A DNA stretch of 64,000 bases from Rahnella laticis (GTDB lineage: Bacteria > Pseudomonadota > Gammaproteobacteria > Enterobacterales > Enterobacteriaceae): positions 1 to 64,000 of the forward strand of contig NZ_JADOBI010000014.1 in NCBI RefSeq assembly GCF_015644585.1, in the 5' to 3' direction. Of this stretch, positions 50,834 through 60,962 are shown in pieces. A model generated the notes under the pieces. It worked only from the letters and a program-made list of their open reading frames with translations. It searched no databases and had not been told where the DNA came from. Positions within the stretch are counted from its first letter, which is position 1, and every line of letters starts with the position of its first letter. A program made the position numbers and the translations under genes.

Positions 50834-50877
50834 ACATGACACGGCTAAATTACAGATAAATAACAGTTAAATGACAT
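50834..50877 (-). promoter_or_regulatory. Pho box upstream of ugpB
   Basis: On the minus strand four consecutive 11-bp units read ATGTCATTTAA, CTGTTATTTAT, CTGTAATTTAG and CCGTGTCATGT. The middle pair matches 14 of 18 positions of the CTGTCATAAATCTGTCAT consensus. A -10 candidate CATAAA (plus 50820-50825) follows. PhoB activation of ugp under phosphate starvation is known in E. coli. Confidence 0.78.
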
Positions 50878-50926
50878 TAACGTTACAGCAGCATGAAGTG
50901 CAGGTGACGAACAGATGGCAAAAAAG

Positions 50927-50954
50927 AAGGCGCATCGGGTGAGCGATGCGCCTT
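50927..50954 (-). terminator. Terminator of the aminotransferase gene
   Basis: On the minus strand AAGGCGCATCG, loop CTCACC, CGATGCGCCTT is followed by CTTTTTT. It sits 25 bp after the aminotransferase stop and before the ugpB promoter. Confidence 0.88.
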
Positions 50955-50978
50955 ATAAAGAAGGGAAATCCGGGGGTT

Positions 50979-52166
50979 TTACAGCGCGCGTTTCAGGCGG
51001 GCAACGGCCTCGTGCATCTGCTCTTCGGTCGCGGTGGCGAACGACAAACGGAAGGTCGAGTGATCCGGATTATCGGCATAGAAGAACTCGCCCGGCACAA
51101 ACACCACGCCCTGCTCCAGCGTCTTTTTCATCCACTCAGCGCAGTTACGCGGCTCGCGGAAACGCGCCCACAGGAACATGCCGCCTTTCGGGTATTCAAA
51201 CGTCAGCACGTCGCCCAGTTCGCGTTCCAGCAGCTCCGCCAGAATCTGACATTTCTTTTTGTACGCGGCACGGATCGTTTCGATTTGCGCAGGCAAACGC
51301 CCCAGACCGAGATAGCATTCTGCAATCGACTGTGACAGCGCGCTGGCGTGCAAATCGGCTGCCTGCTTGATGATGGCGACTTTGTGCAACAGCCAGTCAG
51401 GCATAATCACCCAGCCCAGACGCAGGCCCGGTGCCAGGATTTTGGAGAACGTTGAGGTGTAAATGATGTTGTCGGCATGGCCAAACAGCGCTTTCGAGAG
51501 CTCAAACAGCGTTGGCTGGCGTTCGTCGGTGAAACGCAGTTCACCGTACGGATCATCTTCCACAATCAGGAATTCATGTTTCGCCGCCAGCTGAACCAGC
51601 TGTTCACGACGCGCGCGGCTCAGGGTCACGCCGCTCGGGTTGCCGAACGTCGGCACCAGATACACGCCTTTAATTTTGCGGGTTTTCAGCAGTTCGGCCA
51701 GCTCATCGACAATCATGCCGTCGCCGTCGGTGCCGACGGAAAGGATATTCGCCTCGGCCAGTTCCAGCGTTTGCAGTGCGGCCAGATAGGTCGGGCGCTC
51801 TACCACAAAAATATCGTCCGGATTCACTACCGCGCGCATCACCAGATCCAGCGCCTGCTGGGAACCGGCGGTCACCACGATATCATCGGGTTTTGCCACC
51901 ACGCCGCGTTCCTGACAAAGCTCAGCAATACGCTCACGCAGCGTATAACTGCCTTCGGTCAGGCCATACTGGAATGCGTGCTCCGGCTGTTCCGTGATCG
52001 CCTGCTGCGTCGCCTGACGCAGACCGTCAAAATCAAACAGCGCCGAAGAAGGAATACCACCCGCCAGTGAAATAACGCCTTCCATTTTGCTGTGTTTCAG
52101 CAGCTCCCGGATGGCTGAACTTTTAAGCCTGACCATACGGGCGGCGAGTAAACCTTCTGTGTTCAT
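50979..52166 (-). CDS. PLP-dependent aminotransferase (2-aminoadipate/LysN-like)
   Basis: This 395-aa fold-type I aminotransferase has GGIPSSALFD and TAGSQQALDLV, the PLP-binding FGNPSG, EDDPYGELRF and the Schiff-base Lys in YTSTFSKILAPGLRLG. The C-terminal Arg in FRLSFA binds the substrate carboxylate. It has no DNA-binding N-terminal domain, so it is not a MocR regulator. It lies 131 bp downstream of livF with a terminator between, so it has its own transcript. The neighbours suggest branched-chain or related amino acids, but the substrate is not known. E. coli lacks this gene at this place. Confidence 0.85.
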   Translation of the reverse strand: MNTEGLLAARMVRLKSSAIRELLKHSKMEGVISLAGGIPSSALFDFDGLRQATQQAITEQPEHAFQYGLTEGSYTLRERIAELCQERGVVAKPDDIVVTAGSQQALDLVMRAVVNPDDIFVVERPTYLAALQTLELAEANILSVGTDGDGMIVDELAELLKTRKIKGVYLVPTFGNPSGVTLSRARREQLVQLAAKHEFLIVEDDPYGELRFTDERQPTLFELSKALFGHADNIIYTSTFSKILAPGLRLGWVIMPDWLLHKVAIIKQAADLHASALSQSIAECYLGLGRLPAQIETIRAAYKKKCQILAELLERELGDVLTFEYPKGGMFLWARFREPRNCAEWMKKTLEQGVVFVPGEFFYADNPDHSTFRLSFATATEEQMHEAVARLKRAL

Positions 52167-52231
52167 GAAATCTTCCTGAAGATGTGCAAAGTTATTAGAA
52201 TGTGAGAGATGTTAATTTATAGGCAAAATAA

Positions 52232-52259
52232 AAACCGCAAAGCGCTTGCCGTGCGGTTT
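52232..52259 (-). terminator. liv operon terminator
   Basis: On the minus strand AAACCGCA, a 12-nt loop and TGCGGTTT are followed by TTATTTT. It lies 38 bp after the livF stop. Confidence 0.8.
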
Positions 52260-52297
52260 ACTAGATTTATCACAGATTTTCGAAATCCAAAGCGGAT

Positions 52298-52999
52298 TTA
52301 TGCGCCGAGATAGGCCGCACGCACCGCTTCGTTCGCCAGTAATGCCGCGCCGGTGTCTTCCAGCACCACATGACCGTTCTCCAGCACATAACCGCGATCG
52401 GCGAGTTTCAGCGCCTGATTGGCGTTTTGCTCGACCAGGAAGATGGTCATCCCTTCTTCGCGCAGTTGCTGGATAGTGTCAAAAATCTGCTGGATGATGA
52501 TCGGCGCCAGACCGAGCGACGGCTCGTCGAGCAGCAGTAAACGCGGCTGGCTCATCAGCGCACGGCCAATCGCCAGCATCTGTTGCTCGCCGCCGGACAT
52601 GGTGCCGGAGCGTTGCAGACGGCGCTCCTTCAGACGCGGGAACAGCGTATACACGCGTTCCAGACGTGACTGATACTGATCGCGCGTCGCAAAGAAACCG
52701 CCCATCGCCAGATTCTCTTCCACCGTCATCCGCGAAAATACGCGACGGCCTTCCGGCACAATCGCGATATCGCCACGCATGATTTTGGCGGTCTGCCATT
52801 GGGTGATGTCCTGGCCTTCGAAAATAATCGCGCCGTGCGACGCCCGCGGTTCGCCACATAAACTGCCGAGCAGCGTGGTTTTCCCCGCGCCGTTCGCGCC
52901 GATCAGCGTGACGATTTCCCCTTTGTTAATGCTCAGGCTGACTTCATGCAGCGCCTGGATTTTGCCGTAATGGGCGGATACCTGATTAAATGACAACAT
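52298..52999 (-). CDS. livF: Branched-chain amino acid ABC transporter ATPase LivF
   Basis: LivF is one of two ATPases of the high-affinity LIV-I/LS importer for Leu, Ile and Val. It has 233 aa. Walker A is GANGAGKTT (near residue 35), the signature MSGGEQQMLAIGRALM and Walker B LLLLDEPSLGLAP. It is the last gene of livKHMGF. Confidence 0.95.
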   Translation of the reverse strand: MLSFNQVSAHYGKIQALHEVSLSINKGEIVTLIGANGAGKTTLLGSLCGEPRASHGAIIFEGQDITQWQTAKIMRGDIAIVPEGRRVFSRMTVEENLAMGGFFATRDQYQSRLERVYTLFPRLKERRLQRSGTMSGGEQQMLAIGRALMSQPRLLLLDEPSLGLAPIIIQQIFDTIQQLREEGMTIFLVEQNANQALKLADRGYVLENGHVVLEDTGAALLANEAVRAAYLGA

Positions 53000-53026
53000 C
53001 TTGTTCTGCCTCTTAGCCTTCGCCCA

Positions 53027-53797
53027 TTAACCTTCGCCTAAATAGGCACGGATCACGTCAGGATTATTACGAATTTCAGCCGGTGTGCCCTGCGCCAGCG
53101 GCGTACCCTGATTCACCACGTAGATACGGTCGGAAATGCCCATCACCAGTTTCATGTCATGTTCAATCAGCAGGACCGAGACGTTGTGCTGGTTACGCAG
53201 TTCGGCAATCAGCTGGTTCAGCTCTTCGGTTTCACGCGGATTCAGACCGGCCGCGGGTTCATCGAGCATCAGGATTTCCGGCCGCGTCACCATACAGCGG
53301 ACGATTTCCAGACGGCGTTGCTGGCCGTACGCCAGATTACCGGCCTGACGGTTCGCCAGTTCGAGTAAGCCCACGCGTTCGAGCCAGTCGGCGGCGCGAT
53401 CCAGCGCTTCGGCTTCTGCACGACGGAATCCCGGCGTTTTAAGCAGACCGGCCAGAACGCCACTTTTCAGATGCTGATGTTGCGCGACCAGCAGGTTTTC
53501 AATCACCGTCATTTCGCGGAACAAGCGGACGTGCTGGAAGGTTCGCACCACGCCCATACGGGCAATTTTCTGCCCCGGCAGGCCTTCAAGATGCTGATCG
53601 CGCAGCTTGATGGTGCCGCCGCTCGGCTTGTAGAAACCGGTCAGGCAGTTAAATACCGTGGTTTTACCGGCCCCGTTCGGGCCGATAAGGGAAACAATTT
53701 CGCCCTGATTGAGGTTCAGCGCCACGTTGTTGACCGCCAGCAGGCCGCCAAAACGCATCATCAAACCTTCAACGGCTAACAGAGGTTGCGTGCTCAT
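53027..53797 (-). CDS. livG: Branched-chain amino acid ABC transporter ATPase LivG
   Basis: LivG pairs with LivF. It has 256 aa, with Walker [10 protein letters not shown] (near residue 40), signature [16 protein letters not shown] and Walker [16 protein letters not shown]. It carries the BCA-transporter C-terminal tail [15 protein letters not shown]. It overlaps livM by 4 bp. Confidence 0.95.
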   Translation of the reverse strand: MSTQPLLAVEGLMMRFGGLLAVNNVALNLNQGEIVSLIGPNGAGKTTVFNCLTGFYKPSGGTIKLRDQHLEGLPGQKIARMGVVRTFQHVRLFREMTVIENLLVAQHQHLKSGVLAGLLKTPGFRRAEAEALDRAADWLERVGLLELANRQAGNLAYGQQRRLEIVRCMVTRPEILMLDEPAAGLNPRETEELNQLIAELRNQHNVSVLLIEHDMKLVMGISDRIYVVNQGTPLAQGTPAEIRNNPDVIRAYLGEG

Positions 53798-55083
53798 GCC
53801 TGTTCCCCCTGATCGGCGATTTGTTTTTTAGACAATTTGAGTTTCAGCTGCGGACGTTTCATCGGCAGCAAGCCCTGCGGACGCCAGATCATCATCAGCA
53901 CCATTAAGGCACCGAGCAGCAACATGCTGTATTCGTTGAGGTCACGCATGAGTTCGCGGGAAACCACCAGTAAAATGGCCGCCAGAATAACCGCAAACTG
54001 CGAGCCCATTCCCCCGAGCACCACGATGGCCAGCACGAAAGCGGATTCCGCAAAGGTGAAGGATTCCGGGCTGACAAACCCCTGACGCGCGGCGAACAGC
54101 GTACCGGCAAAACCGGCAAACGCGGCGCTGATGGTGAACGCGGTCAGTTTGATGCGGGTCGGATTCAGCCCCAGTGAACGGCAGGCAATTTCGTCTTCAC
54201 GCAGCGCTTCCCACGCGCGGCCCAGCGGCATACGCAGCAGGCGGTTGATGATGAAAAGCGTCACCAGCACCAGCAGCAGCGCCACCATGTACAGGAAAAT
54301 AATCCTGTCGCTCGGATCGTAGGTCACATTGAAGAAGTTGCTGAAGGTATCCCAGCCGCCGTCGCGCGGTGTCCGGCTGAATTCCAGCCCGAACAGCGTC
54401 GGTTTGGGGATCTGGCTGATGCCGTTCGGCCCGCCGGTCAGTTCGGTATTGTTGAGCAACAAAATACGGACGATTTCGCCAAACCCGAGGGTCACAATCG
54501 CCAGATAGTCGCCCCGCAACCGCAGAACAGGGAACCCGAGCAGGAAACCAAACGCCGCAGAAACCAGCCCCGCCAGCGGTAACGCTTCCCAAAAACCGAT
54601 GCCGTAATAGTGGTTGAGCAGCGCATAGGTGTAAGCGCCGATAGCGTAAAAACCGCCGTAACCCAGCACTAACAAACCCGACAATCCGACCACCACGTTC
54701 AGGCCAAGACCCAGCATGATGTAGATGAGCGTCAGCGTGGCGATATCCACCGTGCCGCGCGAGACGATAAACGGCCAAGCGATGGCGGCAATAATCAGCA
54801 CCAGCGCCAGCAATTTTTGTTTCGGCGTTGAGCCGTCAAAACTGGGCAACACCCAGCCCGGCCCGGAGACTTTTTTCAGGCCACTGCTCACCAGCGGACG
54901 GAACAGCTGAAACACGAAAACAATCGCACAGCCAATCGCAATCCACATCCAGCGAACTTCGCCCGCGCCGTTCACCACCAGTTTGGTGCCATCCAGGCTC
55001 AGTTGCAGCCCCATAATGAACGCAGCCAGAACCAGCAGAACGAAAGCGGAAACCAGCGCGTTTAACAGATTCAGGCGCTTCAT
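53794..55083 (-). CDS. livM: Branched-chain amino acid ABC permease LivM
   Basis: LivM is the larger permease of the Liv importer. It has 429 aa with an extra N-terminal hydrophobic region (residues 1-90) relative to LivH-type permeases, then [21 protein letters not shown] and the conserved [18 protein letters not shown] coupling loop. It overlaps livG and livH by 4 bp each. Confidence 0.95.
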   Translation of the reverse strand: MKRLNLLNALVSAFVLLVLAAFIMGLQLSLDGTKLVVNGAGEVRWMWIAIGCAIVFVFQLFRPLVSSGLKKVSGPGWVLPSFDGSTPKQKLLALVLIIAAIAWPFIVSRGTVDIATLTLIYIMLGLGLNVVVGLSGLLVLGYGGFYAIGAYTYALLNHYYGIGFWEALPLAGLVSAAFGFLLGFPVLRLRGDYLAIVTLGFGEIVRILLLNNTELTGGPNGISQIPKPTLFGLEFSRTPRDGGWDTFSNFFNVTYDPSDRIIFLYMVALLLVLVTLFIINRLLRMPLGRAWEALREDEIACRSLGLNPTRIKLTAFTISAAFAGFAGTLFAARQGFVSPESFTFAESAFVLAIVVLGGMGSQFAVILAAILLVVSRELMRDLNEYSMLLLGALMVLMMIWRPQGLLPMKRPQLKLKLSKKQIADQGEQA

Positions 55084-56006
55084 ACTTTTTCCACCTCCGG
55101 ACGACCCAGAATACCGGTTGGCAGCACCAGCAAGACCACAATCAGCAGTGCAAAGGACACCACATCTTTGTATTCCGTGCTCAGATACGCCGACGTCAGC
55201 GCTTCGGCCACGCCCAGAATCAGGCCGCCGATCATCGCGCCCGGAATGCTGCCGATGCCACCCAGAACCGCGGCGGTAAAGGCTTTCATCCCGGCCATAA
55301 AGCCGATGTACGGGTTAATCACGCCATAGAATTGCCCGAGCAGAACGCCCGCCACCGCCGCCATTAATGCGCCGATCACGAAAGTCAGGGAGATCACGCG
55401 GTCAGTACTGATCCCCAGCAGGCTGGCCATTTTGAGGTCTTCGGCGCAGGCACGGCACGCGCGCCCCATGCGGGAATAACGGATGAACAGCGTGAGCGCC
55501 AGCATCGCGATAAAGGTCACGACCCAGATAATCAGTTGCATGGTGCTGATGGTCGCCGCAAAGCCGTTCGCTTCGCCGAGTTTCCACTGGCCGGTGACCA
55601 GGCTTGGTAACGCCAGATCGCGTGAGCCTTGCGTGAGGCTGACGTAGTTTTGAAGAAAAATTGACATCCCGATGGCAGAAATCAGTGCAATAAGACGTTT
55701 GGAGTTACGCACAGGCTTATACGCCACGCGTTCAATACTCCAGCCGTACGCACTGGAAATCACAATCGCCGCGATAAATCCGGCACCGATCAGCAACCAG
55801 CTGGCATCGATACCCATCATCATCAGGGCGGCAATCACGATAAAGGAGACATAACTGCCGATCATATACACCTCGCCGTGGGCGAAGTTGATCATGCCGA
55901 TAATGCCGTAAACCATGGTGTAACCAATGGCGATCAGCGCATAAGTGCTGCCCAACGTCACACCGTTGAACATCTGCTGAATGAAATAGAGGAACTGCTC
56001 TGACAT
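55080..56006 (-). CDS. livH: Branched-chain amino acid ABC permease LivH
   Basis: LivH is the smaller permease (308 aa). It starts [20 protein letters not shown] and has about eight hydrophobic segments and the coupling loop [17 protein letters not shown]. The repeat element copy 2 lies between it and the binding-protein gene upstream. Confidence 0.95.
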   Translation of the reverse strand: MSEQFLYFIQQMFNGVTLGSTYALIAIGYTMVYGIIGMINFAHGEVYMIGSYVSFIVIAALMMMGIDASWLLIGAGFIAAIVISSAYGWSIERVAYKPVRNSKRLIALISAIGMSIFLQNYVSLTQGSRDLALPSLVTGQWKLGEANGFAATISTMQLIIWVVTFIAMLALTLFIRYSRMGRACRACAEDLKMASLLGISTDRVISLTFVIGALMAAVAGVLLGQFYGVINPYIGFMAGMKAFTAAVLGGIGSIPGAMIGGLILGVAEALTSAYLSTEYKDVVSFALLIVVLLVLPTGILGRPEVEKV

Positions 56007-56045
56007 ACCCTATCCTTATTAATCAAGGGTTTGATGACTTGTGCT

Positions 56046-56148
56046 ACTCCTCCCCCTGCGAAGGGGGAGGCCGGGAGGGGGTTATGCAAACGATTGAGTT
56101 GCCATTAATACCCCACCCCAACCCTCCCCTTCGCAGGGGAGGGAGCGG
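56046..56148. repeat. Palindromic intergenic repeat, copy 2 (livK-livH)
   Basis: Two GC-rich hairpins, CCTCCCCC/GGGGGAGG at 56049-56070 and CCCTCCCC/GGGGAGGG at 56122-56143, flank a 51-bp middle part containing GGAGGGGG, ATTAATACCCC and ACCCC tracts. The whole element is nearly identical, in inverted orientation, to the one at 49334-49436. It lies in the 163-bp gap between livH and the binding-protein gene. Confidence 0.85.
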
Positions 56149-56169
56149 AGGACCACTTTGTTGCGGTTT

Positions 56170-57282
56170 TTATTTGATAGGGGTAGACGTACCGTCTTTA
56201 TGCCACTCGAAGATACCGAATTCGAATCCTTTCAGATCGCCCTTCTCATCCCAGCTCAGCGGGCCCATTACGGTGTCCACGGAAGCTGATTTCAGGTTTT
56301 TAGCAATGTCTGCCGGTTCCATGCTGCCGCTACGTTCCATACCGGTGGTCAGCGCCTGCAATGCAGCGTAGGTGGTCCAGACGAACGGACCGGTTGGATC
56401 CAGTTTCTTCGCTTTCAGGGAATCAACGATTGGCTGGTTAGCCGGAACCTGGTCATAACGTTTTGGCAGGGTCACGAACATACCTTCGGACGCATCACCG
56501 GCAATGTTAGACAGTGAGGAGTTGCCCACGCCTTCCGGCCCCATGAATTTCGCATTCAGACCAGCCTGTTTGGACTGACGCAGGATCTGGCCCATTTCCG
56601 GGTAGTAACCGCCGAAATAGACGAAGTCCACGTTGTCTTTCTTCAGACGTGCAACCAGCGTTGAGAAATCTTTGTCGCCTGCGGTGATACCTTCAAACAG
56701 TACGACGTTGCCGCCGCCTTTTTTCAGCGCGTCCTGTACGGAACGGGCCAGGCCTTCGCCGTATTGTTGTTTGTCATGCACAACCGCAATACGTTTTGGT
56801 TTGATGGTGTTGAGGATGTAATTTGCGGCGGTCGGGCCCTGATCGGAGTCCAGACCGGTGGTACGCATCACCATTTTGTAACCGCGGGTGGTCAGGTCTG
56901 CGTTGGTCGCGGCTGGCGTAATCATCAGAACGCCTTCGTCTTCGTAGATGTCTGAAGCCGGCTGTGTTGAGGATGAACACAGGTGGCCAATCACGTAACG
57001 GATACCGTCGTTGATCACTTTGTTGGCAACGGCGACCGCTTGTTTCGGATCACATGCGTCGTCATATTCGACACCAACCAGTTTGTCGCCCTTCACGCCG
57101 CCTTTGGCGTTGATGTCTGCGATCGCTTGTTTAGCCCCTGTAAACTCCATATCACCATACTGGGCGACCGGACCTGACATAGCACCAACGATGGCGACTT
57201 TGATATCTTTTGCGAATGCCGCCTGACTCATTGCTAATGCAATACACCCTGCCAGCCAGATCTTACCCTTAGTTACTTTCAT
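56170..57282 (-). CDS. livK: Leucine-specific / branched-chain amino acid binding protein
   Basis: This periplasmic binding protein (370 aa) feeds leucine or branched-chain amino acids to LivHMGF. The signal peptide ends SQAAFA (residue 24), then [41 protein letters not shown] holds the ligand-loop Ser residues and the conserved Cys pair with DDACDPKQ. E. coli has two paralogues, LivJ and LivK. This sequence mixes features of both; livK is used because it heads the operon, and livJ is possible. The 404 bp upstream is gene-free. Confidence 0.85.
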   Translation of the reverse strand: MKVTKGKIWLAGCIALAMSQAAFAKDIKVAIVGAMSGPVAQYGDMEFTGAKQAIADINAKGGVKGDKLVGVEYDDACDPKQAVAVANKVINDGIRYVIGHLCSSSTQPASDIYEDEGVLMITPAATNADLTTRGYKMVMRTTGLDSDQGPTAANYILNTIKPKRIAVVHDKQQYGEGLARSVQDALKKGGGNVVLFEGITAGDKDFSTLVARLKKDNVDFVYFGGYYPEMGQILRQSKQAGLNAKFMGPEGVGNSSLSNIAGDASEGMFVTLPKRYDQVPANQPIVDSLKAKKLDPTGPFVWTTYAALQALTTGMERSGSMEPADIAKNLKSASVDTVMGPLSWDEKGDLKGFEFGIFEWHKDGTSTPIK

Positions 57283-57686
57283 CCGATTACCCCGTTTGAT
57301 GTGTGTTGTGGTTTGCTCTTTGCCTGCCTGTTCAAAACATCATCACTTAAGAAATTTAGTATAAGTAATAATGAGTTACCGGCTTATTTCGCCTTATTTT
57401 CGAATAAGACTTTATAATTCATATCATTAAACAGGAATTTTCTTCTGCAAATCAAATAGCACAGTCAGAAATATGAGGTGTAAACAGAATTTTATTTGGA
57501 TGGAAAATCGGTTCCCTTTTAAACAATCAGCCGTTAACGCTGGCATTATTGATTAAAGCCAACATTTATCGCTTATACAGGGATCGCTGAAAAAGTTTTC
57601 AACCTGTTACTGTACAAAAAAAGTTACGCCCGATTTTCAGACGGATCCGCTACACTAAACGCCTCTTTTTTCTGACCGTCCACATC
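57283..57686. other. Divergent livK/panM region
   Basis: This A/T-rich, gene-free region contains the promoters of livK (minus) and panM (plus). A small CTTATT-TTCG-AATAAG hairpin lies at 57393-57408. No clear CRP, Lrp or leader-peptide signal could be identified by eye. Lrp and leucine control of livK is known in E. coli and would fit the A/T-rich tract. Confidence 0.5.
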
Positions 57687-58067
57687 ATGAAATTAACCAT
57701 CCAAAAACTCACTTCGCTCAGCCCGCAGGATCTTATCGATCTGGCAAAAGTCTGGCCTGAACAGACGGAAAGTGACTGGCAAGGCAGCCTGAGCGAACAC
57801 CACGCGCTGTTCGCCGCCGTGTTTAACGAGCGCATTCTTGGCGCGGTGAAAGTCCGGCTGAATGGCGACCACGGCGAGCTCAGGGATCTGCGGGTTCGCG
57901 AAGTGACGCGGCGCCGCGGCGTCGGGCTGTATCTGATGGAAGATTTGCAGGCGCAACTGCCGCAGGTCAAAAGCTGGGAAATGCCGTCCGATGGCGAAGC
58001 CGTGACCGATACCTTTATGCAGGCCTGCGGTTTTTCCCTGACAGGGAATATCTGGAAGAAGCACTAA
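57687..58067 (+). CDS. panM: PanD maturation and regulation factor PanM (PanZ)
   Basis: PanM is a small GNAT-type protein that triggers self-cleavage of aspartate decarboxylase PanD, with acetyl-CoA bound, in pantothenate synthesis. It has 126 aa (E. coli 127). The acetyl-CoA loop is in REVTRRRGVGLYLMED near residue 73-88. Panm lies between livK and rpoH as in E. coli. It ends before a bidirectional terminator shared with rpoH. Confidence 0.92.
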   Translation: MKLTIQKLTSLSPQDLIDLAKVWPEQTESDWQGSLSEHHALFAAVFNERILGAVKVRLNGDHGELRDLRVREVTRRRGVGLYLMEDLQAQLPQVKSWEMPSDGEAVTDTFMQACGFSLTGNIWKKH

Positions 58068-58090
58068 TCCGCGCTGAATTTCAGGCATAA

Positions 58091-58118
58091 AAAAAAGCGA
58101 CCCGAAGGTCGCTTTTTT
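58091..58118. terminator. Bidirectional terminator panM/rpoH
   Basis: AAAAAAGCGACC, loop CGAA, GGTCGCTTTTTT is a 12-bp stem with U-runs on both strands between the convergent panM and rpoH genes. Confidence 0.9.
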
Positions 58119-58137
58119 GTTTCAGAAAGCTGTCGTA

Positions 58138-58995
58138 TCAGGCTTCAATCGCCAGACGCAGTTTCTTCATCGCGTTCTTTTCAAGCTGACGAACACGTTC
58201 TGCTGAAACACCGTATTTATCGGCCAGTTCCTGCAGAGTCGATTTGTTATCGTCATCTAACCAGCGGGCACGGATGATATCCTGGCTGCGTTCGTCCAGA
58301 CCTTCAAGCGCGTAGCTCAGTTTGTCTGTCGCATCGCGATCCCAGTTATCTTCTTCGATGCTTTCTGCAAAGTCAGAGCTTTTATCTTGCAGATACAGCA
58401 TCGGTGCCATCGCGGCGCCGTCGCGTGGTTCGTCGTCCGGTGTCGGGTCGAACGTCATGTCCTGTGCGGCCATGCGCGATTCCATTTCCAGCACATCTTT
58501 GCTGGTCACACCCAGTTCGCGGGCAACGTGCTCCACTTCGTCGTGGCTGAACCAGCCCAGACGCTGTTTGTTTTTACGCAGGTTAAAGAACAGCTTACGC
58601 TGTGCTTTCGTCGTCGCGACTTTCACGATGCGCCAGTTGCGCAGTACGTATTCGTGAATTTCTGCTTTAATCCAATGCACCGCAAAGGAGACCAGACGTA
58701 CACCGACTTCCGGATTAAAACGGCGAACCGCTTTCATCAGGCCGATGTTACCTTCCTGGATAAGGTCTGCCTGTGGCAAACCGTAGCCTGAATAGTTGCG
58801 GGCAATATGAGCAACAAAGCGCAGGTGAGACAGGATCAGCTCTTTCGCTGCGTCCAGGTCACCGTCGTAATGCAGCCGCTCAGCCAGTGCCCGTTCTTCC
58901 TCTGCGGTAAGCATAGGATAAGTATTGGCTGCCCGAACATAGGCTTCCAGGCTACCTTGGGGTACTAATGCTAAAGTGCGCATTTCGTTAGTCAT
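58138..58995 (-). CDS. rpoH: RNA polymerase sigma-32 (heat-shock sigma factor)
   Basis: RpoH directs transcription of heat-shock genes. It has 285 aa (E. coli 284). Region 2 includes [19 protein letters not shown] and [20 protein letters not shown]. The RpoH box QRKLFFNLR follows near residue 132, the region for FtsH/DnaK control. Region 4 ends with [18 protein letters not shown]. The 319-bp upstream region carries a sigma-E-like promoter; a start-codon thermosensor is expected from the family but was not folded here. Confidence 0.96.
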   Translation of the reverse strand: MTNEMRTLALVPQGSLEAYVRAANTYPMLTAEEERALAERLHYDGDLDAAKELILSHLRFVAHIARNYSGYGLPQADLIQEGNIGLMKAVRRFNPEVGVRLVSFAVHWIKAEIHEYVLRNWRIVKVATTKAQRKLFFNLRKNKQRLGWFSHDEVEHVARELGVTSKDVLEMESRMAAQDMTFDPTPDDEPRDGAAMAPMLYLQDKSSDFAESIEEDNWDRDATDKLSYALEGLDERSQDIIRARWLDDDNKSTLQELADKYGVSAERVRQLEKNAMKKLRLAIEA

Positions 58996-59314
58996 TCAAA
59001 AGCCTCTCATGTATGACGTTGTGCAGGTTTTATACCACGTTGCTGCGGGATGATACCGCTACGCTGTGTGCCATCTGGCGACCACAGAAGCAACGCCGAG
59101 CCCTTAATATCCGCTGCTCTTCGACCCCGAATTTTACATAAAGTTCACGGCCGGATTCAACAGTCTGACGACTGTATGTGACAGACTGACTATTGGATAG
59201 TGAATTTGTGCCATTGCGGAGAAAGCAGGGAAATGATGTGGCGGAAAGGCCGAAAACAGCTTCCCCCTGAGACACAATGACTGAGCAGCAGGGGGACATT
59301 ATAGCAAACTCTCG
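58996..59314 (-). promoter_or_regulatory. rpoH promoter region
   Basis: This 319-bp gap between ftsX and rpoH should hold several promoters and the 5' part of the thermosensor. On the minus strand GAACTT (plus 59141-59146) and TCGAA (plus 59120-59124) are separated by 16 bp, fitting a sigma-E (P3-type) promoter. Other sigma-70 promoters were not placed with confidence. Confidence 0.55.
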
Positions 59315-60295
59315 CTACTGTGGTGTAAATCGCCGTAAATGTTGAACGGTCGCCAGCCACGCCGCAATCCAGCCAATCATTGCGGACACGATCAGCAGCA
59401 ACAGACTTTCGTCCCAGCCCAAACCGTGCAGATCAAAGGTCGTGCCGAACACTTGCGCGACTTGCGTCACCACGCTCTCAAGGCGCAGTACCAGCACTTC
59501 CGACAGGATCAGCGACAACAGCGCGCCGGTAAAACCGAGCATCGCGCCACCGTTTAGGAATGGCCGCAAAATGAAGCCATCGGTCGCACCAATCAGCTTC
59601 ATAACGTTGATGGTATCGCGACGGCTGAAGATACTCAGTCGCACACTGTTACCAATTACCAGGAAGACAGCGATCACCATCAGCACGCCAATCATTGCGG
59701 CAATTTGCCCCACCAGACCGGTCAGCGCCGCAAGGCGGGCAAACCAGCTGTCATCCATACGCACTTCATCCACACCGTGAACAGCCGCCACGCGATCGCG
59801 CAGGGTGTTCAGCGTGGCGGAGTCCTGGAAATTCATTTTTGGCGTGATGATAGCCACGGCAGGCAGCGGATTTTGTTCGAGCATATCCATTGCGCCGCCA
59901 AAGCCTGACCAGTTGCGGAATTCGCCCATCGCTTCCTGACGGGAGAGATAATTGACTTTATCCACACCCGCTTCGGTTTTGAGGGTTTTCACCACATTTT
60001 CTGCCGCGTCGTCATCCAGCGCTTTGTCGAGATACACCGTCAGCTGCGGCGTCGGATACCACTGCTCAGCCGCCGAACTGACGTTCTTCCACACCAGATA
60101 ACACACGCTTGGCAGCGTCAGGGAAATGGCGATCACCATGACCGTCAGCAAAGTTGCCAGCGGCTGGCGAAGCATGTCCGCCAGCGCGTTCATCCACGCG
60201 TAACGCCACTGTTCGCGCCAGCCACCCTGCAACGCTTTGCTTTTCGCAGCGCGGGCGCTTTTTGCGGTTTTCGCCGGGTTTGGGCTGTTTGCCAT
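59315..60295 (-). CDS. ftsX: Cell division protein FtsX
   Basis: FtsX is the membrane subunit of the FtsEX complex, which controls septal peptidoglycan hydrolases through EnvC. It has 326 aa, a basic cytoplasmic N terminus (residues 1-40), a first helix ([20 protein letters not shown]), a periplasmic domain (about 70-210) and three further helices. The start overlaps the ftsE stop by one base (TGATG). Confidence 0.95.
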   Translation of the reverse strand: MANSPNPAKTAKSARAAKSKALQGGWREQWRYAWMNALADMLRQPLATLLTVMVIAISLTLPSVCYLVWKNVSSAAEQWYPTPQLTVYLDKALDDDAAENVVKTLKTEAGVDKVNYLSRQEAMGEFRNWSGFGGAMDMLEQNPLPAVAIITPKMNFQDSATLNTLRDRVAAVHGVDEVRMDDSWFARLAALTGLVGQIAAMIGVLMVIAVFLVIGNSVRLSIFSRRDTINVMKLIGATDGFILRPFLNGGAMLGFTGALLSLILSEVLVLRLESVVTQVAQVFGTTFDLHGLGWDESLLLLIVSAMIGWIAAWLATVQHLRRFTPQ

Positions 60296-60957
60296 CAGTA
60301 AACCCCTCCCGACATACGCCCCTGACTCAGCGTCAGCGTGCGGTAATTACGGCGGGCAATCAGGCCCACATCATGTGTTGCCATCAGAACGGTGACGCCA
60401 ACCCGGTTAAATTCTTCGAATAAACGCAAAATGCCTTCCGACAATTCGCCGTCGAGGTTACCGGTCGGTTCATCCGCCAGCAGCACCGCAGGCTTGTTCA
60501 CGACGGCGCGGGCAATGCCCACGCGCTGTTGTTCACCACCGGATAACTGAATCGGCAGGTTTTTGGCTTTATCCAGCAACCCGACTTTATCCAGCGCCGC
60601 CGAAACGCGACGGCGGATATCTTCACTGCTGGCGCCGGAAATAATCAGCGGCATCGCCACATTGTCATACACCGTGCGATCCATCAGCAGATGGTGATCC
60701 TGAAAAATCATGCCAATCTGACGGCGCAAAAACGGCACTTCGCTGGATTTCAGGCGGCTGATGTCGTGGCCGCCAAACAAAATCTGCCCGGCGCTCGGGC
60801 GCTCAATGCCGCAAATCAACTTCAGCAGGGTACTTTTACCCGCGCCAGAGTGTCCGGTCAGAAATGCCATTTCCGCTTGCTGGATGTGAAAATTGACGCC
60901 CTGAAGCGCCTGTCGTCCGCCCAGATAAGCTTTACTGACCTGTTCAAAGCGAATCAT
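60295..60957 (-). CDS. ftsE: Cell division ATP-binding protein FtsE
   Basis: FtsE is the ATPase of FtsEX. It has 220 aa. Walker A is GHSGAGKST (near residue 36), the signature [16 protein letters not shown], and Walker [13 protein letters not shown]. It is 5 bp downstream of ftsY in the ftsYEX operon; rpoH follows ftsX. Confidence 0.96.
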   Translation of the reverse strand: MIRFEQVSKAYLGGRQALQGVNFHIQQAEMAFLTGHSGAGKSTLLKLICGIERPSAGQILFGGHDISRLKSSEVPFLRRQIGMIFQDHHLLMDRTVYDNVAMPLIISGASSEDIRRRVSAALDKVGLLDKAKNLPIQLSGGEQQRVGIARAVVNKPAVLLADEPTGNLDGELSEGILRLFEEFNRVGVTVLMATHDVGLIARRNYRTLTLSQGRMSGGVY

Positions 60958-60962
60958 CCGTA

